Positions 17,732 to 27,778 of a stretch of 64,000 nucleotides of DNA are shown in pieces. Numbering within the stretch: the stretch's first letter is position 1; every line of letters starts with the position of its first letter. The stretch comes from an uncultured Marivita sp. (GTDB lineage Bacteria > Pseudomonadota > Alphaproteobacteria > Rhodobacterales > Rhodobacteraceae). The position numbers and the translations under genes are program-made. The stretch is taken from assembly GCF_947488135.1 (NCBI RefSeq), contig NZ_CANKYW010000003.1, forward strand, positions 1 to 64,000. Reading direction: 5' to 3'. A model generated the notes under the pieces. It searched no databases. It saw only the letters and a program-made list of their open reading frames with translations, and was not told the origin of the DNA.

Positions 17732-17851
17732 GCGCCCGACCCTCCCCCCGGGAGGGCGCATTGGCGTGGCGTGTTGTCGGAACTGCCGTTGTGCGCGTGA
17801 CTCCGTCTCGCACTGGTCGGAGGGTGTAAGCGCCCACCCAGGGTCGGGCGC
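17732..17851. repeat. 120-bp element bounded by a 12-bp inverted repeat
   Basis: GCGCCCGACCCT at 17732-17743 and AGGGTCGGGCGC at 17840-17851 are exact reverse complements enclosing 96 bp. The left arm is followed by CCCCCCGGGAGGG. The right arm is followed by TTTT. At 17871-17885 a degenerate member of the TGCGT/ACGCA palindrome family follows. On the minus strand this lies downstream of parE and might include its terminator. Confidence 0.6.
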
Positions 17852-17892
17852 TTTTGCTGGTTCAGCAGGATGCGTGAATAACGCACCTTCTA

Positions 17893-19851
17893 TCAAACAT
17901 CCAACTCCTCAACAAACCGCGCATTCTCTTGGATATACTGGAACCGTAGCTCGGGTTTCTTCCCCATCAGCCGCTCCACCAGATCACCCGTCTCGCCCGG
18001 CTCATCCTCGTCAATCGTCACGCGGATCAATTTCCGTGACGCCGGGTCCATCGTGGTTTCCTTCAGATCCTTCGCGTCCATCTCGCCCAGACCCTTGAAG
18101 CGTTGGACGTCGATCTTGCCTTTGCCGCCAAGGCCCTTTTCCATCATCAGGTCCTTCTCGGCGTCGTCGGCCACGTAAAGCCGCTTGGCCCCCTGCGTCA
18201 GTCGGTAAAGCGGCGGGCAGGCGAGGTACAGATGCCCGGCGTCGATCATCGGGCGCATTTGGGTGAAGAAGAATGTCATCAAAAGCGACGCGATATGCGC
18301 GCCGTCGACGTCAGCATCCGTCATGATGATAATCTTTTCGTAACGCAGATCATCGACATTGAACTTGGTGCCCAAACCCACACCCAACGCCTGTGTCAGA
18401 TCGCTGATCTCGGCATTGGTCCCCAGTTTTGAGGAGGCAGCCCCAAGAACGTTCAAAATCTTGCCCCGCAGCGGCAGCAAGGCCTGCGTTTTTCGGTCCC
18501 GCGCCATCTTGGCCGATCCACCGGCCGAGTCGCCCTCGACAATGAAAAGCTCGGTGCCTTCACGGGTGCCCGATGAGCAATCCACCAGCTTGCCCGGAAG
18601 CCGCAGCTTCTTGGTCGCGGATTTGCGCTGCGTTTCCTTCTCCTGCCGCCGCCGCAGCCGTTCCTCGGCGCGCAGCACGAGGAAGTCGAGGATCGCGCCC
18701 GCCGATTTGGTATCCGCCGCCAGCCAGTTGTCGAAATGGTCCCGCACCGCGCCTTCGACCATGCGTTGCGCTTCGGTCGTGGCCAGCCTGTCCTTGGTCT
18801 GGCCGACGAACTCAGGCTCGCGGATGAAGCAGGACACCAGCGCACAGCCACCCGTGATCAGGTCATCCCGCGTGATCTGCGCGGCCTTCTTGTTGTTCGA
18901 CAACTCGCCGTAAGCGCGGATGCCCTTTAGGATCGCCGCCCAGAACCCGGCCTCGTGCGTGCCGCCTTCGGGGGTCGGCACGGTGTTGCAATAGGACTGG
19001 ATGAACCCGTCCCGCGACGGGGTCCAGTTGATCGCCCATTCCACCTTGCCCGGCGCGTTGAATTTCTCTCGGAAATCAACCGTGCCGGCGAAAGGTTTGT
19101 CCGCATAGGTCGACGCGCTGCCCAGCGTTTCGGTGAGGTAATCGCTCAGACCGCCGGGGAAGTGGAACGTGGCCTCGGTCGGCGTTTCGCCATCGTCGAT
19201 CGCCGATTTCCAGCGAATCTCGACCCCCGAGAACAGGTAGGCCTTGGATCGCACCATCTTGAGCAACCGCGCCGGTTTGAACCGGTGCGAGCCGAAAATC
19301 TCTTCGTCCGCGTGAAACGTGACCGTGGTGCCGCGCCGGTTCGGGGCTTGGCCCACCTTGGCCACCGGCCCCAGGGGCACCCCGCGCGAAAACCGCTGTT
19401 CGTAGACTTCCTTGTTGCGCGCGACCTGCACGACCATCGAGTCCGACAGCGCGTTCACCACCGACGCGCCGACGCCGTGCAAACCGCCCGAGGTCTCGTA
19501 GGCCTTGCCCGAAAACTTGCCGCCCGCGTGCAGGGTGCAGAGGATCACCTCAAGCGCGGATTTGTCCGGAAACTTCGGGTGCGGATCAATCGGGATACCG
19601 CGCCCGTTGTCGCGGATGGTCACGGCGAAATCGTCGTGAAGCTCCACTTCGATCCGGTTCGCGTGCCCCGCCACCGCCTCGTCCATGGAGTTGTCGAGCA
19701 CTTCGGCCACAAGGTGATGCAGCGCGCGTTCGTCGGTGCCGCCGATATACATGCCGGGGCGTTTGCGGACGGGTTCCAGCCCCTCCAGAACTTCGATCGA
19801 GGAGGCGTCGTAGTCGGTCGGTTCGTGTCCGGAGAGGAGGTCTTCGGCCAT
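17893..19851 (-). CDS. parE: DNA topoisomerase IV subunit B
   Basis: A 652-residue ParE from ATG 19851 (a GTG at 19884 would add 11 residues). The GHKL ATPase domain is at the N-terminus (LEGLEPVRKRPGMYIGGTDE, DNGRGIPID and GGLHGVGASVVNALS). The TOPRIM domain has ELFIVEGDSAGGSAKMARDR and TDADVDGAHIASLL, followed by the C-terminal PLYRL and QRFKGLGEM segments. It decatenates replicated chromosomes with ParC, which is not in the window. The absence of the long insertion seen in GyrB favours ParE. Confidence 0.93.
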   Translation of the reverse strand: MAEDLLSGHEPTDYDASSIEVLEGLEPVRKRPGMYIGGTDERALHHLVAEVLDNSMDEAVAGHANRIEVELHDDFAVTIRDNGRGIPIDPHPKFPDKSALEVILCTLHAGGKFSGKAYETSGGLHGVGASVVNALSDSMVVQVARNKEVYEQRFSRGVPLGPVAKVGQAPNRRGTTVTFHADEEIFGSHRFKPARLLKMVRSKAYLFSGVEIRWKSAIDDGETPTEATFHFPGGLSDYLTETLGSASTYADKPFAGTVDFREKFNAPGKVEWAINWTPSRDGFIQSYCNTVPTPEGGTHEAGFWAAILKGIRAYGELSNNKKAAQITRDDLITGGCALVSCFIREPEFVGQTKDRLATTEAQRMVEGAVRDHFDNWLAADTKSAGAILDFLVLRAEERLRRRQEKETQRKSATKKLRLPGKLVDCSSGTREGTELFIVEGDSAGGSAKMARDRKTQALLPLRGKILNVLGAASSKLGTNAEISDLTQALGVGLGTKFNVDDLRYEKIIIMTDADVDGAHIASLLMTFFFTQMRPMIDAGHLYLACPPLYRLTQGAKRLYVADDAEKDLMMEKGLGGKGKIDVQRFKGLGEMDAKDLKETTMDPASRKLIRVTIDEDEPGETGDLVERLMGKKPELRFQYIQENARFVEELDV

Positions 19852-19914
19852 GGCAGCTGCTCTGTGTTTGTTGCTTTGCGACACTATGGCAGAGCGCGGC
19901 GCAGGGGGGAAGCG

Positions 19915-20328
19915 TCAGCTGTCCTGATCGCCCTTCAAGAGCCGGTCCGCCTTGCGCCGAACCAGCACGCCGCGCAGATCGTGCATGGCCAGCAGAAGCG
20001 AATCCGTCACCAGGTCGAGCTGTTCGTCGGTGGCGCGCGACTGCGCCCATTGGGTCGTCAGGTTGAGGTGATCCACCGCGCGCAGAATGTCGTCGACATC
20101 GCGTTCCGCCAGAACGGTCTGCCGTTCGGCCATCCAGTTGCGGATGACCTCGATATCCTCATCGCTCAGCGTACGGTCGCCATGCGGTTTGATTTCCCCG
20201 TTGCGGATATTGACCACCGCGATCTGGTCCATCTCGATCCGGCGCTGACGGTTCTCGGTGTCGACGCGAAAGACCAAGGCGCCGTTTTCGCGCACCCTGA
20301 AATAATAGTCAGGAAGATCGCCTGCCAT
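19915..20328 (-). CDS. Conserved hypothetical protein, 137 residues
   Basis: Starts MAGDLPDYYFRVRENGALVF and ends KADRLLKGDQDS. No signal peptide or membrane segment; the N-terminal half is beta-rich and the C-terminal half (from about residue 60) is helical and charged. I do not recognise the family. It lies 64 bp upstream of parE on the same strand and 138 bp downstream of the aminotransferase gene. Good codon structure and start context support it being real; function unknown. Confidence 0.75.
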   Translation of the reverse strand: MAGDLPDYYFRVRENGALVFRVDTENRQRRIEMDQIAVVNIRNGEIKPHGDRTLSDEDIEVIRNWMAERQTVLAERDVDDILRAVDHLNLTTQWAQSRATDEQLDLVTDSLLLAMHDLRGVLVRRKADRLLKGDQDS

Positions 20329-20465
20329 TGAAACCTCGCACCTGCTTCCGGGCGCAGGCTAAAGCCTTGCGTTGGGATCCGCCAGTCAGGGCGAATTGTG
20401 CAGGGAAACTAACCGGAGCTATGGTTGCCTTACCACATCGGGCGTCGTACCCGCGTCGGCCTGCC

Positions 20466-21725
<1,260 letters not shown>

Positions 21726-21753
21726 TCAAGCGAGGATCGTGAAAGGAGAACCG

Positions 21754-22146
21754 ATGACCGAGAACGACCAGAACTGGTACGCGCCCGAAATCGCCACGTT
21801 CGGTGACCGCATGACCGCCGCCCGCGAGGCCGCCGGCATGACACAAGAGGCACTGGCCAAGCGGTTGGGCGTCAAGAAAAGCACGCTGCGCAGCTGGGAA
21901 GACGACCTGTCCGAACCGCGTGCGAACCGCCTGTCGATGCTGGCGGGCCTGTTGAACGTCTCGATGATGTGGCTGATCAACGGCGAGGGCGAAGGCGTCG
22001 AAAACCCGGATGCCGAAACCATGCCTTCGGATCTGACCGAGATCATCCTTGAAATCCGCGAGATGAAATCAGAGCTTCACCGCAAGGCCGAACAACTGGC
22101 GCGGCTCGAAAAACGACTGCGCAATCTGATGGTGAGTGACCAATGA
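21754..22146 (+). CDS. XRE-family helix-turn-helix regulator
   Basis: A 130-residue protein starting MTENDQNWYAPEIATFGDRM at 21754 behind GAAAGGAG. The HTH is at about residues 15-70 (AAREAAGMTQEALAKRLGVKKSTLRSWE); the C-terminal third is a probable coiled coil (EIREMKSELHRKAEQLARLEKRLR). The 4-bp overlap (ATGA) with the following sdhE-like gene implies co-translation. The targets are not known; it may regulate its own operon or the divergent aminotransferase. Confidence 0.88.
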   Translation: MTENDQNWYAPEIATFGDRMTAAREAAGMTQEALAKRLGVKKSTLRSWEDDLSEPRANRLSMLAGLLNVSMMWLINGEGEGVENPDAETMPSDLTEIILEIREMKSELHRKAEQLARLEKRLRNLMVSDQ

Positions 22147-22403
22147 GCGAAACCCGCGAACATCGGCTGAAACGGCTGTCCATGCGCTCCATGCGGCGCG
22201 GGATCAAGGAGATGGACATCATCCTGTCGCGCTATGCAGAGCTTCGTCTCAGCGGACTGGATGATGCCGCGCTCGATCGCTACGACGCGTTGCTGTCTGA
22301 AAACGATCAGGACCTTTACCAATGGGTAAGCGGTCAAAAACCGCCGCCGGAACCGCTGCGGGATCTCATTTCGGACATCTCCGAGGTCGCGTTCCAAAGG
22401 TGA
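22143..22403 (+). CDS. sdhE: Succinate dehydrogenase flavinylation factor SdhE
   Basis: An 86-residue all-helical protein with the SdhE/YgfY (DUF339) signature: the RGxxE motif at 19-23 (R-G-I-K-E) and the conserved YAELRLSGLDDAALDRYDALL run, with QDLYQWVSG near residue 58. SdhE promotes covalent FAD attachment to SdhA. No succinate dehydrogenase genes are near; instead it is coupled to an XRE regulator. Confidence 0.9.
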   Translation: MSETREHRLKRLSMRSMRRGIKEMDIILSRYAELRLSGLDDAALDRYDALLSENDQDLYQWVSGQKPPPEPLRDLISDISEVAFQR

Positions 22404-22485
22404 TCTGAAAAGAGTTTTACCCGCTTAACCGATTGTTCGGGTTTATCCCCGATGCTCCGTCATAACAGATAAGGCGGAGAAACGA

Positions 22486-22983
22486 ATGAGCATTCATGCA
22501 TCTGTTGAGCAGGGCCGCTCCAACGTCGTGTTGGAAGGCTATCTGGAGGCACTGGCACTGGTGGAACGTCTCCACCGGTTGCTTCTGGACGTGATCAAGG
22601 ACGAATTCGAACGGGTCGGCATCATCGAAATCAACGCGGTCCAGGCGCTGCTGCTGTTCAATATCGGCGATAACGAGGTGACGGCGGGCGAATTGAAAAC
22701 CCGTGGCTACTACCAGGGCAGCAATGTCAGCTACAATCTCAAGAAACTGGTCGAAATGGGCTACATGCATCACCAACGCTGCGAGATCGACAGGCGATCC
22801 GTTCGGGTGCGGCTCACCGCGCGGGGTCGCGAAATCCGCGATCTGATCTCGGCCCTGTTTGCGCGCCACGCCGACGGTCTGATCGAAAAGGACGTCATTG
22901 ACCACGACACGCTGGGCGATATGAGCGATACGCTTCGCCGGATGGAGCGGTACTGGACCGATCAAATCCGCTACATCTACTAG
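22486..22983 (+). CDS. LdtR-like MarR-family winged-helix regulator
   Basis: A 165-residue protein. The core (LALVERLHRLLLDVIKDEFERVG, then NAVQALLLFNIGD and NVSYNLKKLVEMGYMHH) is the pattern of the alphaproteobacterial MarR regulator LdtR, which controls L,D-transpeptidase and osmotic-stress genes in Liberibacter and Rhizobiales. The wing is RCEIDRRSVRVRLTARG. It stands alone with a GGCGGAG ribosome-binding site. The role in this organism is inferred from the family. Confidence 0.85.
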   Translation: MSIHASVEQGRSNVVLEGYLEALALVERLHRLLLDVIKDEFERVGIIEINAVQALLLFNIGDNEVTAGELKTRGYYQGSNVSYNLKKLVEMGYMHHQRCEIDRRSVRVRLTARGREIRDLISALFARHADGLIEKDVIDHDTLGDMSDTLRRMERYWTDQIRYIY

Positions 22984-22985
22984 GA

Positions 22986-23696
22986 TCAGCCGGGTCGCGC
23001 GCTCTCAACGGGTCGTGCGGTCAGGATCCGGTCGTTCAATTCGCGATACAGCTTTCGGGTCATCGCGTCGCGGTAGCCCTCATATCCTTCGGAGGTTTCG
23101 ACAAAGGCGCCATGTCCGTAACGCACCTCGCGATGGAAGTAGTCGAGCACGTCCGCCGATCCGCCAAGAACCGCAAGACCGTTCACGGTGACGTTGGAAA
23201 ACGGGAAGTTCTTGTAGGCCAATCGGGGTGAGAACCCGTCATTGTTTTCACCATCGCCCGACAGGTCGATCACGCGTCGGTCACAGGTCGGACCGCGCGA
23301 CAACAGCGTCGCGCCGAACCCCAACGCATATCCCATGGCGGTGGGAAACCGCGAATGGCTGCGCGGTGCAGAGGTGAGCGATCGGATCAGTCCGTTCAGT
23401 GCCGCATCATCGGTCAAGGCCACCCAATCGCTGACCATGGCGCTCTGGCGGCGGCCGCTCCATTCATAGATGGCGGCAGCTACATGTCCGTCGCCCTCCA
23501 GGATCGCAGAGCGGATCAGCGGATCGTCCAGCGCGGCCGCCAATCCGTCCCGTTGCAGCGCGTATTCTGCGGCATCGACCGAAGACGATACGTCAAGAGC
23601 CAGAACCAGCGCCAACCTGCAATGGTCCTGCGCCTGGGCGGTCTGTGCCAGACCGCCCCAGACCGCCAGTCCCAATGCTACGCACCAGCGCCACAT
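22986..23696 (-). CDS. DUF1194 VWA-like exported protein
   Basis: A 236-residue protein with an N-terminal signal peptide (MWRWCVALGLAVWGGLAQTAQA) and a von Willebrand A-type fold: the MIDAS-like DVSSSVD is at about residues 35-41 (LALVLALDVSSSVDAAEY), with a later IDLSGDGENNDG segment. DUF1194 proteins are predicted periplasmic metal-ion-dependent adhesion or binding proteins of unknown role. The start at 23696 is placed at the signal peptide. It lies 5 bp downstream of the glyoxalase gene and is probably co-transcribed. Confidence 0.85.
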   Translation of the reverse strand: MWRWCVALGLAVWGGLAQTAQAQDHCRLALVLALDVSSSVDAAEYALQRDGLAAALDDPLIRSAILEGDGHVAAAIYEWSGRRQSAMVSDWVALTDDAALNGLIRSLTSAPRSHSRFPTAMGYALGFGATLLSRGPTCDRRVIDLSGDGENNDGFSPRLAYKNFPFSNVTVNGLAVLGGSADVLDYFHREVRYGHGAFVETSEGYEGYRDAMTRKLYRELNDRILTARPVESARPG

Positions 23697-23701
23697 CGGT
23701 T

Positions 23702-24130
23702 TTACCAATGCCCGGTGTTTTCCATGCTGGCCCACGGTTCCTGCGGTGGCAGCGAATCGCCCGCTTGCAGCAGTTCGATGGAAATGTTGTCGGGCGAACG
23801 CACGAACGCCATATGCCCGTCGCGCGGCGGACGATTGATCGTCACGCCATTGTCCATGAGGTGCTGGCACATGTCGTAAATGTTGTCGACGCGGTAGGCG
23901 AGGTGACCAAAATGACGGCTGTCGGATGGCAACCCGTCATCGCCGTCCCAGTTGTAGGTCAACTCCACGGGGCAGTCTTCCTGCCCTTCCGGTGCCATGA
24001 AGATCAGGGTGAACCGCCCCTTTTCATTCTCCATGCGCCGGGTCTCTTTCAGCCCCAGCAAGCTGTAGAATTTCATCGAGGCGTCGAGGTCTTTGACCCG
24101 AACCATGGTGTGCAAATAACGAAGTGGCAT
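23702..24130 (-). CDS. gloA: Lactoylglutathione lyase (glyoxalase I)
   Basis: A 142-residue VOC-fold protein with the four expected metal ligands of the Ni-type enzyme: H7 (YLHTMVRV), E56 (CPVELTYNW), the His in HFGHLAYRV near 74, and the Glu in ISIELLQ near 121. It converts the methylglyoxal-glutathione hemithioacetal to S-lactoylglutathione. Normal length. Followed directly by the DUF1194 gene. Confidence 0.92.
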   Translation of the reverse strand: MPLRYLHTMVRVKDLDASMKFYSLLGLKETRRMENEKGRFTLIFMAPEGQEDCPVELTYNWDGDDGLPSDSRHFGHLAYRVDNIYDMCQHLMDNGVTINRPPRDGHMAFVRSPDNISIELLQAGDSLPPQEPWASMENTGHW

Positions 24131-24200
24131 AGCGTCCCCTTGAAGTGATTTCTCCCAAGGCTAGGCCAATTTCACACGATGTCGAGAGAGAATGCAGGTC

Positions 24201-25550
24201 TCAGAACGCGGACCGGATACCCAACTGGATGCCGTAATTCTCGGTCTCATAGAGACCGATATTCGCTTCGGTCCGCTCCGCATTGAACGTGATGGTCGGA
24301 ATGAACCCGTAGAAGTCCATGTCGGGCAGGGCGGCTGTGACGGTCGCCTTTACGCCGCGTTCGTCGCGGCCATCCGGGCTCAGGCCTGACCGTTCATGTG
24401 ACTTGTCCGAGAATGTCAGACCGAAATCCAACAAGGCGGGTCCAACGGGTTTCGCCATCCCGTAATTCACGGAAATCGCGCGCTGTGTGTAGTCCAGATA
24501 GTCGGCATCGCTTTCCGATTCCGAAAAGCTTGTCGACAGCGAGAGCTGATTGCCGTTGGCCAATGCCATGCCGTAGCCAAATCCCGCGCTCCAGATCACG
24601 GCATCGTCGCGGCCGTTTTCGCCGAATTGTTCCTCCCGGTTGAGCGACACGTTGATGAGACCATTCTTTCCGGCCGTTCTGCGATAGGTCGCGCCAAGGC
24701 GGGTGTAGTTCAAGAGCGGGTCCCCGCCATACCACGTGCGCCCCAACCGCGCGTCCCACCCCAGCCGGGAGGCGCCACCCGGCAGAACGTAATCCTCCTG
24801 CAAGCCGACAAAGACAGAGCTGGTGGCGAAATCCGCACCATCTGCATCGGGCGCGATATCCTTGGCGTCGTCCGACAGAACGAAGGTCCGATGCGTCAGG
24901 CCAAAGAGAAGGTTCGTGCGCTTTCGCTCCGAATTGGTTAGCCGGTACCGCGTGCTCAGCCCGGTCGAGATTTCCACACCGGACAGCGCGCGCGCCTCGC
25001 CCTCAAGCGCGAATTCGAAGGGCAAACCGAAAAGCTCGGACGTTTCGTTGCGGCTGCCATTGTTGATGTTGGAGCTTGGCGACACGGAAAATCGCAGCGC
25101 CGTCGCCCAAGGGTTGCGCCGACGGACGTAAGTGAAGTCTCGGGCTGCTTGCGCTTTTTGCGCCTCGGTCGGCGCGATGTGAATCGCACGGCGCAACCAG
25201 AGTTGCGCCGCGGTCCTACGGCCAGAGGAAGAGAGGGCCTGCGCCATCGCCAGCGCGGACGCGTATCGCGCGTCGCTTTCCTCAGCAAGCGCCCAGGCGC
25301 GCCGTGCATGGATCAATGCGTCGTCGTCCCGCCCAAGATCGCGCGCCGCGCGTGACCGGATCAGATGGGCGTTGAGGTCCGTCTCATCCCGCTCGATCAG
25401 CGCGCCGCTCAGATCGTAGGCCAGACCAGCTTGTCCGGCAAACACCGCCTGACCTGCAAGTTCACGCATTTCACTCGGGCTGAGGACAGCCTGAGCGGAC
25501 GCCTGCCCCGCCGCGATGGAGAGACCGAGGAAAACAATTCTCGCAAGCAT
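24201..25550 (-). CDS. Slam-like outer-membrane protein (TPR plus beta-barrel)
   Basis: A 449-residue protein with a signal peptide (MLARIVFLGLSIAAGQASA), helical TPR-like repeats over about residues 25-150 (AYDLSGALIERDETDLNAHL is one unit), and a C-terminal region of alternating amphipathic strands from about 155 that ends IQLGIRSAF with a terminal Phe, the outer-membrane barrel signature. This layout matches Slam (surface lipoprotein assembly modulator, DUF560 barrel). Its ATG overlaps the stop of the upstream lipoprotein gene by 1 bp, so the two products are probably made together. Role inferred: export of that lipoprotein to the cell surface. Confidence 0.75.
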   Translation of the reverse strand: MLARIVFLGLSIAAGQASAQAVLSPSEMRELAGQAVFAGQAGLAYDLSGALIERDETDLNAHLIRSRAARDLGRDDDALIHARRAWALAEESDARYASALAMAQALSSSGRRTAAQLWLRRAIHIAPTEAQKAQAARDFTYVRRRNPWATALRFSVSPSSNINNGSRNETSELFGLPFEFALEGEARALSGVEISTGLSTRYRLTNSERKRTNLLFGLTHRTFVLSDDAKDIAPDADGADFATSSVFVGLQEDYVLPGGASRLGWDARLGRTWYGGDPLLNYTRLGATYRRTAGKNGLINVSLNREEQFGENGRDDAVIWSAGFGYGMALANGNQLSLSTSFSESESDADYLDYTQRAISVNYGMAKPVGPALLDFGLTFSDKSHERSGLSPDGRDERGVKATVTAALPDMDFYGFIPTITFNAERTEANIGLYETENYGIQLGIRSAF

Positions 25551-26656
25551 TACTGCCGGACGGCAATAAAACCGCCAGTTTCGCGTTCTGTCACACCTGG
25601 CTGCCGAGGGTCATCTGTTTCAGTAACAATTATTCCTACGATTTCTCCGCCCGGAAGGCTTGTATGATCGCCAGCCATGACTGCGTAGTAGGCTCCGCTG
25701 GGAAGATTGTTGGTCTGGTCAACTCCCGGATCACCTGATCCGGACAACAGAGTGCCAACATTTTCACCATTTAGGTCTGCAACACCATCGCCGATGAAAA
25801 AGGTAAGCACGGGCATGTTTTGAAATGTTGCTTCGTTGGAAACACCCAGTGCGTCCAAATAGTCTCCGGTTATGTCGGTTCCGTCCGGCAGAAAAATTCG
25901 GCGGTTTGTTATTCGACCGCGTACCGCATTGTCGCATTCTGGAGGTGTGCAATTTCCACGAAAAGCGCTGAAGTCTATGTCAACGGTGGCTTGACCTGTT
26001 GCATATTCCAGTCCGCCGCGCCCGTTAAAATCTCGCAATGCAGCGTATGGTCCGGAGTATGTGCCCTGACCTTCGGAAGGCAGCGTCACCTCCCCATTGC
26101 GCTGATAGATGAATCCTCCGAAACCATAGTTGATATAGGCTCCAGTTCGAACAATCGCGAACTCTGTTTCACCACTCCCGGACACGCCGTAGATGGCTCT
26201 GGTCTCAAACTGCGGAATCTGTGTACCCGTTACAGAATCTGGAAATGTAGGCGGTGCCTCGTACAAAGCATAAGGTCCCAAATTGCCAAACGGTGTGGAC
26301 CGCGTATAGCGTTGACCATCCGGTTGGTCGCCGTCAAACCCCAAGCCGTCGACAAAAAAAGTATCGTCATCGGCGTTGTAACGATATGAGTTTGCATAAC
26401 CGTTCCCCCCGGCGTCACGAGGTTCGCGTCTGACGATTGCGTTGCTGGCTGTCGGCGACTCAGTTCCTGGTGGTAACTCCCGATCACTTTCGATCGGGGT
26501 GTCGTCATCGCCGTCAGAACTGTCGCCGTTGTCAGAACCGTCGCCGCCATCCGGATCGGTCGCTTCATCCGTTGGCGCTTGCAAAACATCACCGCCGCCG
26601 CTGTCGCAAGCGGCCACGAAACCCAAACACAGGATGAGGAAAAAAATGCGCGTCAT
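25550..26656 (-). CDS. Lipoprotein with TbpB-like barrel, candidate Slam substrate
   Basis: A 368-residue lipoprotein. The signal ends in lipobox V14-A15-A16-C17, followed by an Asp/Gly/Ser-rich linker (about residues 18-60), typical of surface-anchored lipoproteins. The C-terminal half has the pattern of TbpB-type barrels: GTYSGPYAALRDF, GLEYATGQATVDIDFSAF, and the closing GGEIVGIIVTE and GGFIAVRQ. An internal pair of Cys (NCTPPEC) may form a loop disulphide. Base composition is visibly lower in GC than the neighbours, suggesting acquisition. The ligand is unknown. First gene of a two-gene unit with the Slam-like barrel protein. Confidence 0.75.
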   Translation of the reverse strand: MTRIFFLILCLGFVAACDSGGGDVLQAPTDEATDPDGGDGSDNGDSSDGDDDTPIESDRELPPGTESPTASNAIVRREPRDAGGNGYANSYRYNADDDTFFVDGLGFDGDQPDGQRYTRSTPFGNLGPYALYEAPPTFPDSVTGTQIPQFETRAIYGVSGSGETEFAIVRTGAYINYGFGGFIYQRNGEVTLPSEGQGTYSGPYAALRDFNGRGGLEYATGQATVDIDFSAFRGNCTPPECDNAVRGRITNRRIFLPDGTDITGDYLDALGVSNEATFQNMPVLTFFIGDGVADLNGENVGTLLSGSGDPGVDQTNNLPSGAYYAVMAGDHTSLPGGEIVGIIVTETDDPRQPGVTERETGGFIAVRQ

Positions 26657-26869
26657 GGAAGATACTGCCCCGGATAGCCTTGGTCTTTTTTGCGACCTCT
26701 CGGACGAAAATCCGGCAGGCGGGTTTGAAAGTCAACGCAAAGCAGGATGCTTTTGACGAAAAAGCGCGGCAGTGAGGCGAAGATGCATGATACCATCCTT
26801 GGTGGTTCCTTGCGCACCACCCCCGAGATATAGTCGGCGTCGACTCATCCTAGTGGGAAAGGATTCGCC

Positions 26870-27778
26870 ATGCCCCTGTCGCCGGAACAAGATGCCGAAA
26901 TCAAAGAGCTGCGCAGCACGCCGCAACCGACGCTGCGCGCGGTCAGTGAAGGCATGGAGGCGCATCTTTACACCGCCTATCCGGTGCTGGACCACGGGTT
27001 CGTCCGGGTTGTCGATTACATGGGCGACGACGCGGCGATCTGTCAGGCGGCGCGGGTGTCGTATGGCAAGGGCACCAAGTCGGTGCAGAACGACGAAGGG
27101 TTGATCCGCTACCTGATGCGGCACTGGCATTCGACGCCGTTCGAGATGTGCGAGATCAAGCTGCACGTCAAACTGCCGGTCTTTGTGGCGCGGCAGTGGA
27201 TTCGGCACCGGACGGCCAACGTCAACGAATACTCGGCCCGGTATTCGATACTCGACCGGGAGTTTTATATTCCCGCGCCCGAACACCTTGCCGCGCAGTC
27301 GGTGGTGAACAACCAGGGCCGCGGTGCGGCATTGGAGGGCGAGGAAGCGGACCGCGTGCTGCGCCTGCTGCGCGATGACGCGATGCGCTGCTACGATCAT
27401 TACGAAGAGATGATCAGCCAGGACGGCCAACAGGGGCTGGCCCGCGAACTGGCCCGGATGAACCTGCCCGCGAATATCTACACGCAATGGTACTGGAAGG
27501 TCGATCTGCACAACCTGCTCCATTTCCTCCGATTGCGCGCAGATTCGCACGCGCAGTATGAAATAAGAGTTTACGCCGACGAGATTTGCAAGGTCGTCGC
27601 CGACTGGGTCCCGTTCGCGTTTCGCGCGTTCGAGGATTACCGCATTGGGGGCGCGACGTTGTCTTCGACCGCGCTGGATTGCGTGCGTCGGATGCTGAAG
27701 GGCGAGAGTGTGACGCAGGAGAACTCCGGCATGTCCAAGGGGGAATGGCGGGAGTTTGAGGGGTTGTTGGGGAAATGA
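26870..27778 (+). CDS. thyX: Flavin-dependent thymidylate synthase
   Basis: A 302-residue ThyX with the diagnostic RHRxxxxNExSxR motif at residues 112-124 ([13 protein letters not shown]). It makes dTMP from dUMP using methylene-THF and FAD, so a ThyA enzyme may be missing. The 213 bp upstream contain a GGTGGT/ACCACC inverted repeat and a possible TATAGT -10 but no gene. The downstream gene starts within its stop codon (ATGA). Confidence 0.96.
   Translation: MPLSPEQDAEIKELRSTPQPTLRAVSEGMEAHLYTAYPVLDHGFVRVVDYMGDDAAICQAARVSYGKGTKSVQNDEGLIRYLMRHWHSTPFEMCEIKLHVKLPVFVARQWIRHRTANVNEYSARYSILDREFYIPAPEHLAAQSVVNNQGRGAALEGEEADRVLRLLRDDAMRCYDHYEEMISQDGQQGLARELARMNLPANIYTQWYWKVDLHNLLHFLRLRADSHAQYEIRVYADEICKVVADWVPFAFRAFEDYRIGGATLSSTALDCVRRMLKGESVTQENSGMSKGEWREFEGLLGK

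Noticed and set aside
17556-18098. A 180-codon plus-strand frame in the repeat island after rplQ
   Set aside because: It translates the repeats and the antisense of parE; no domain or ribosome-binding site.
18955-20331. A 458-codon plus-strand frame over parE and the adjacent hypothetical gene
   Set aside because: Antisense to the conserved ATPase domain of ParE, no start signal.
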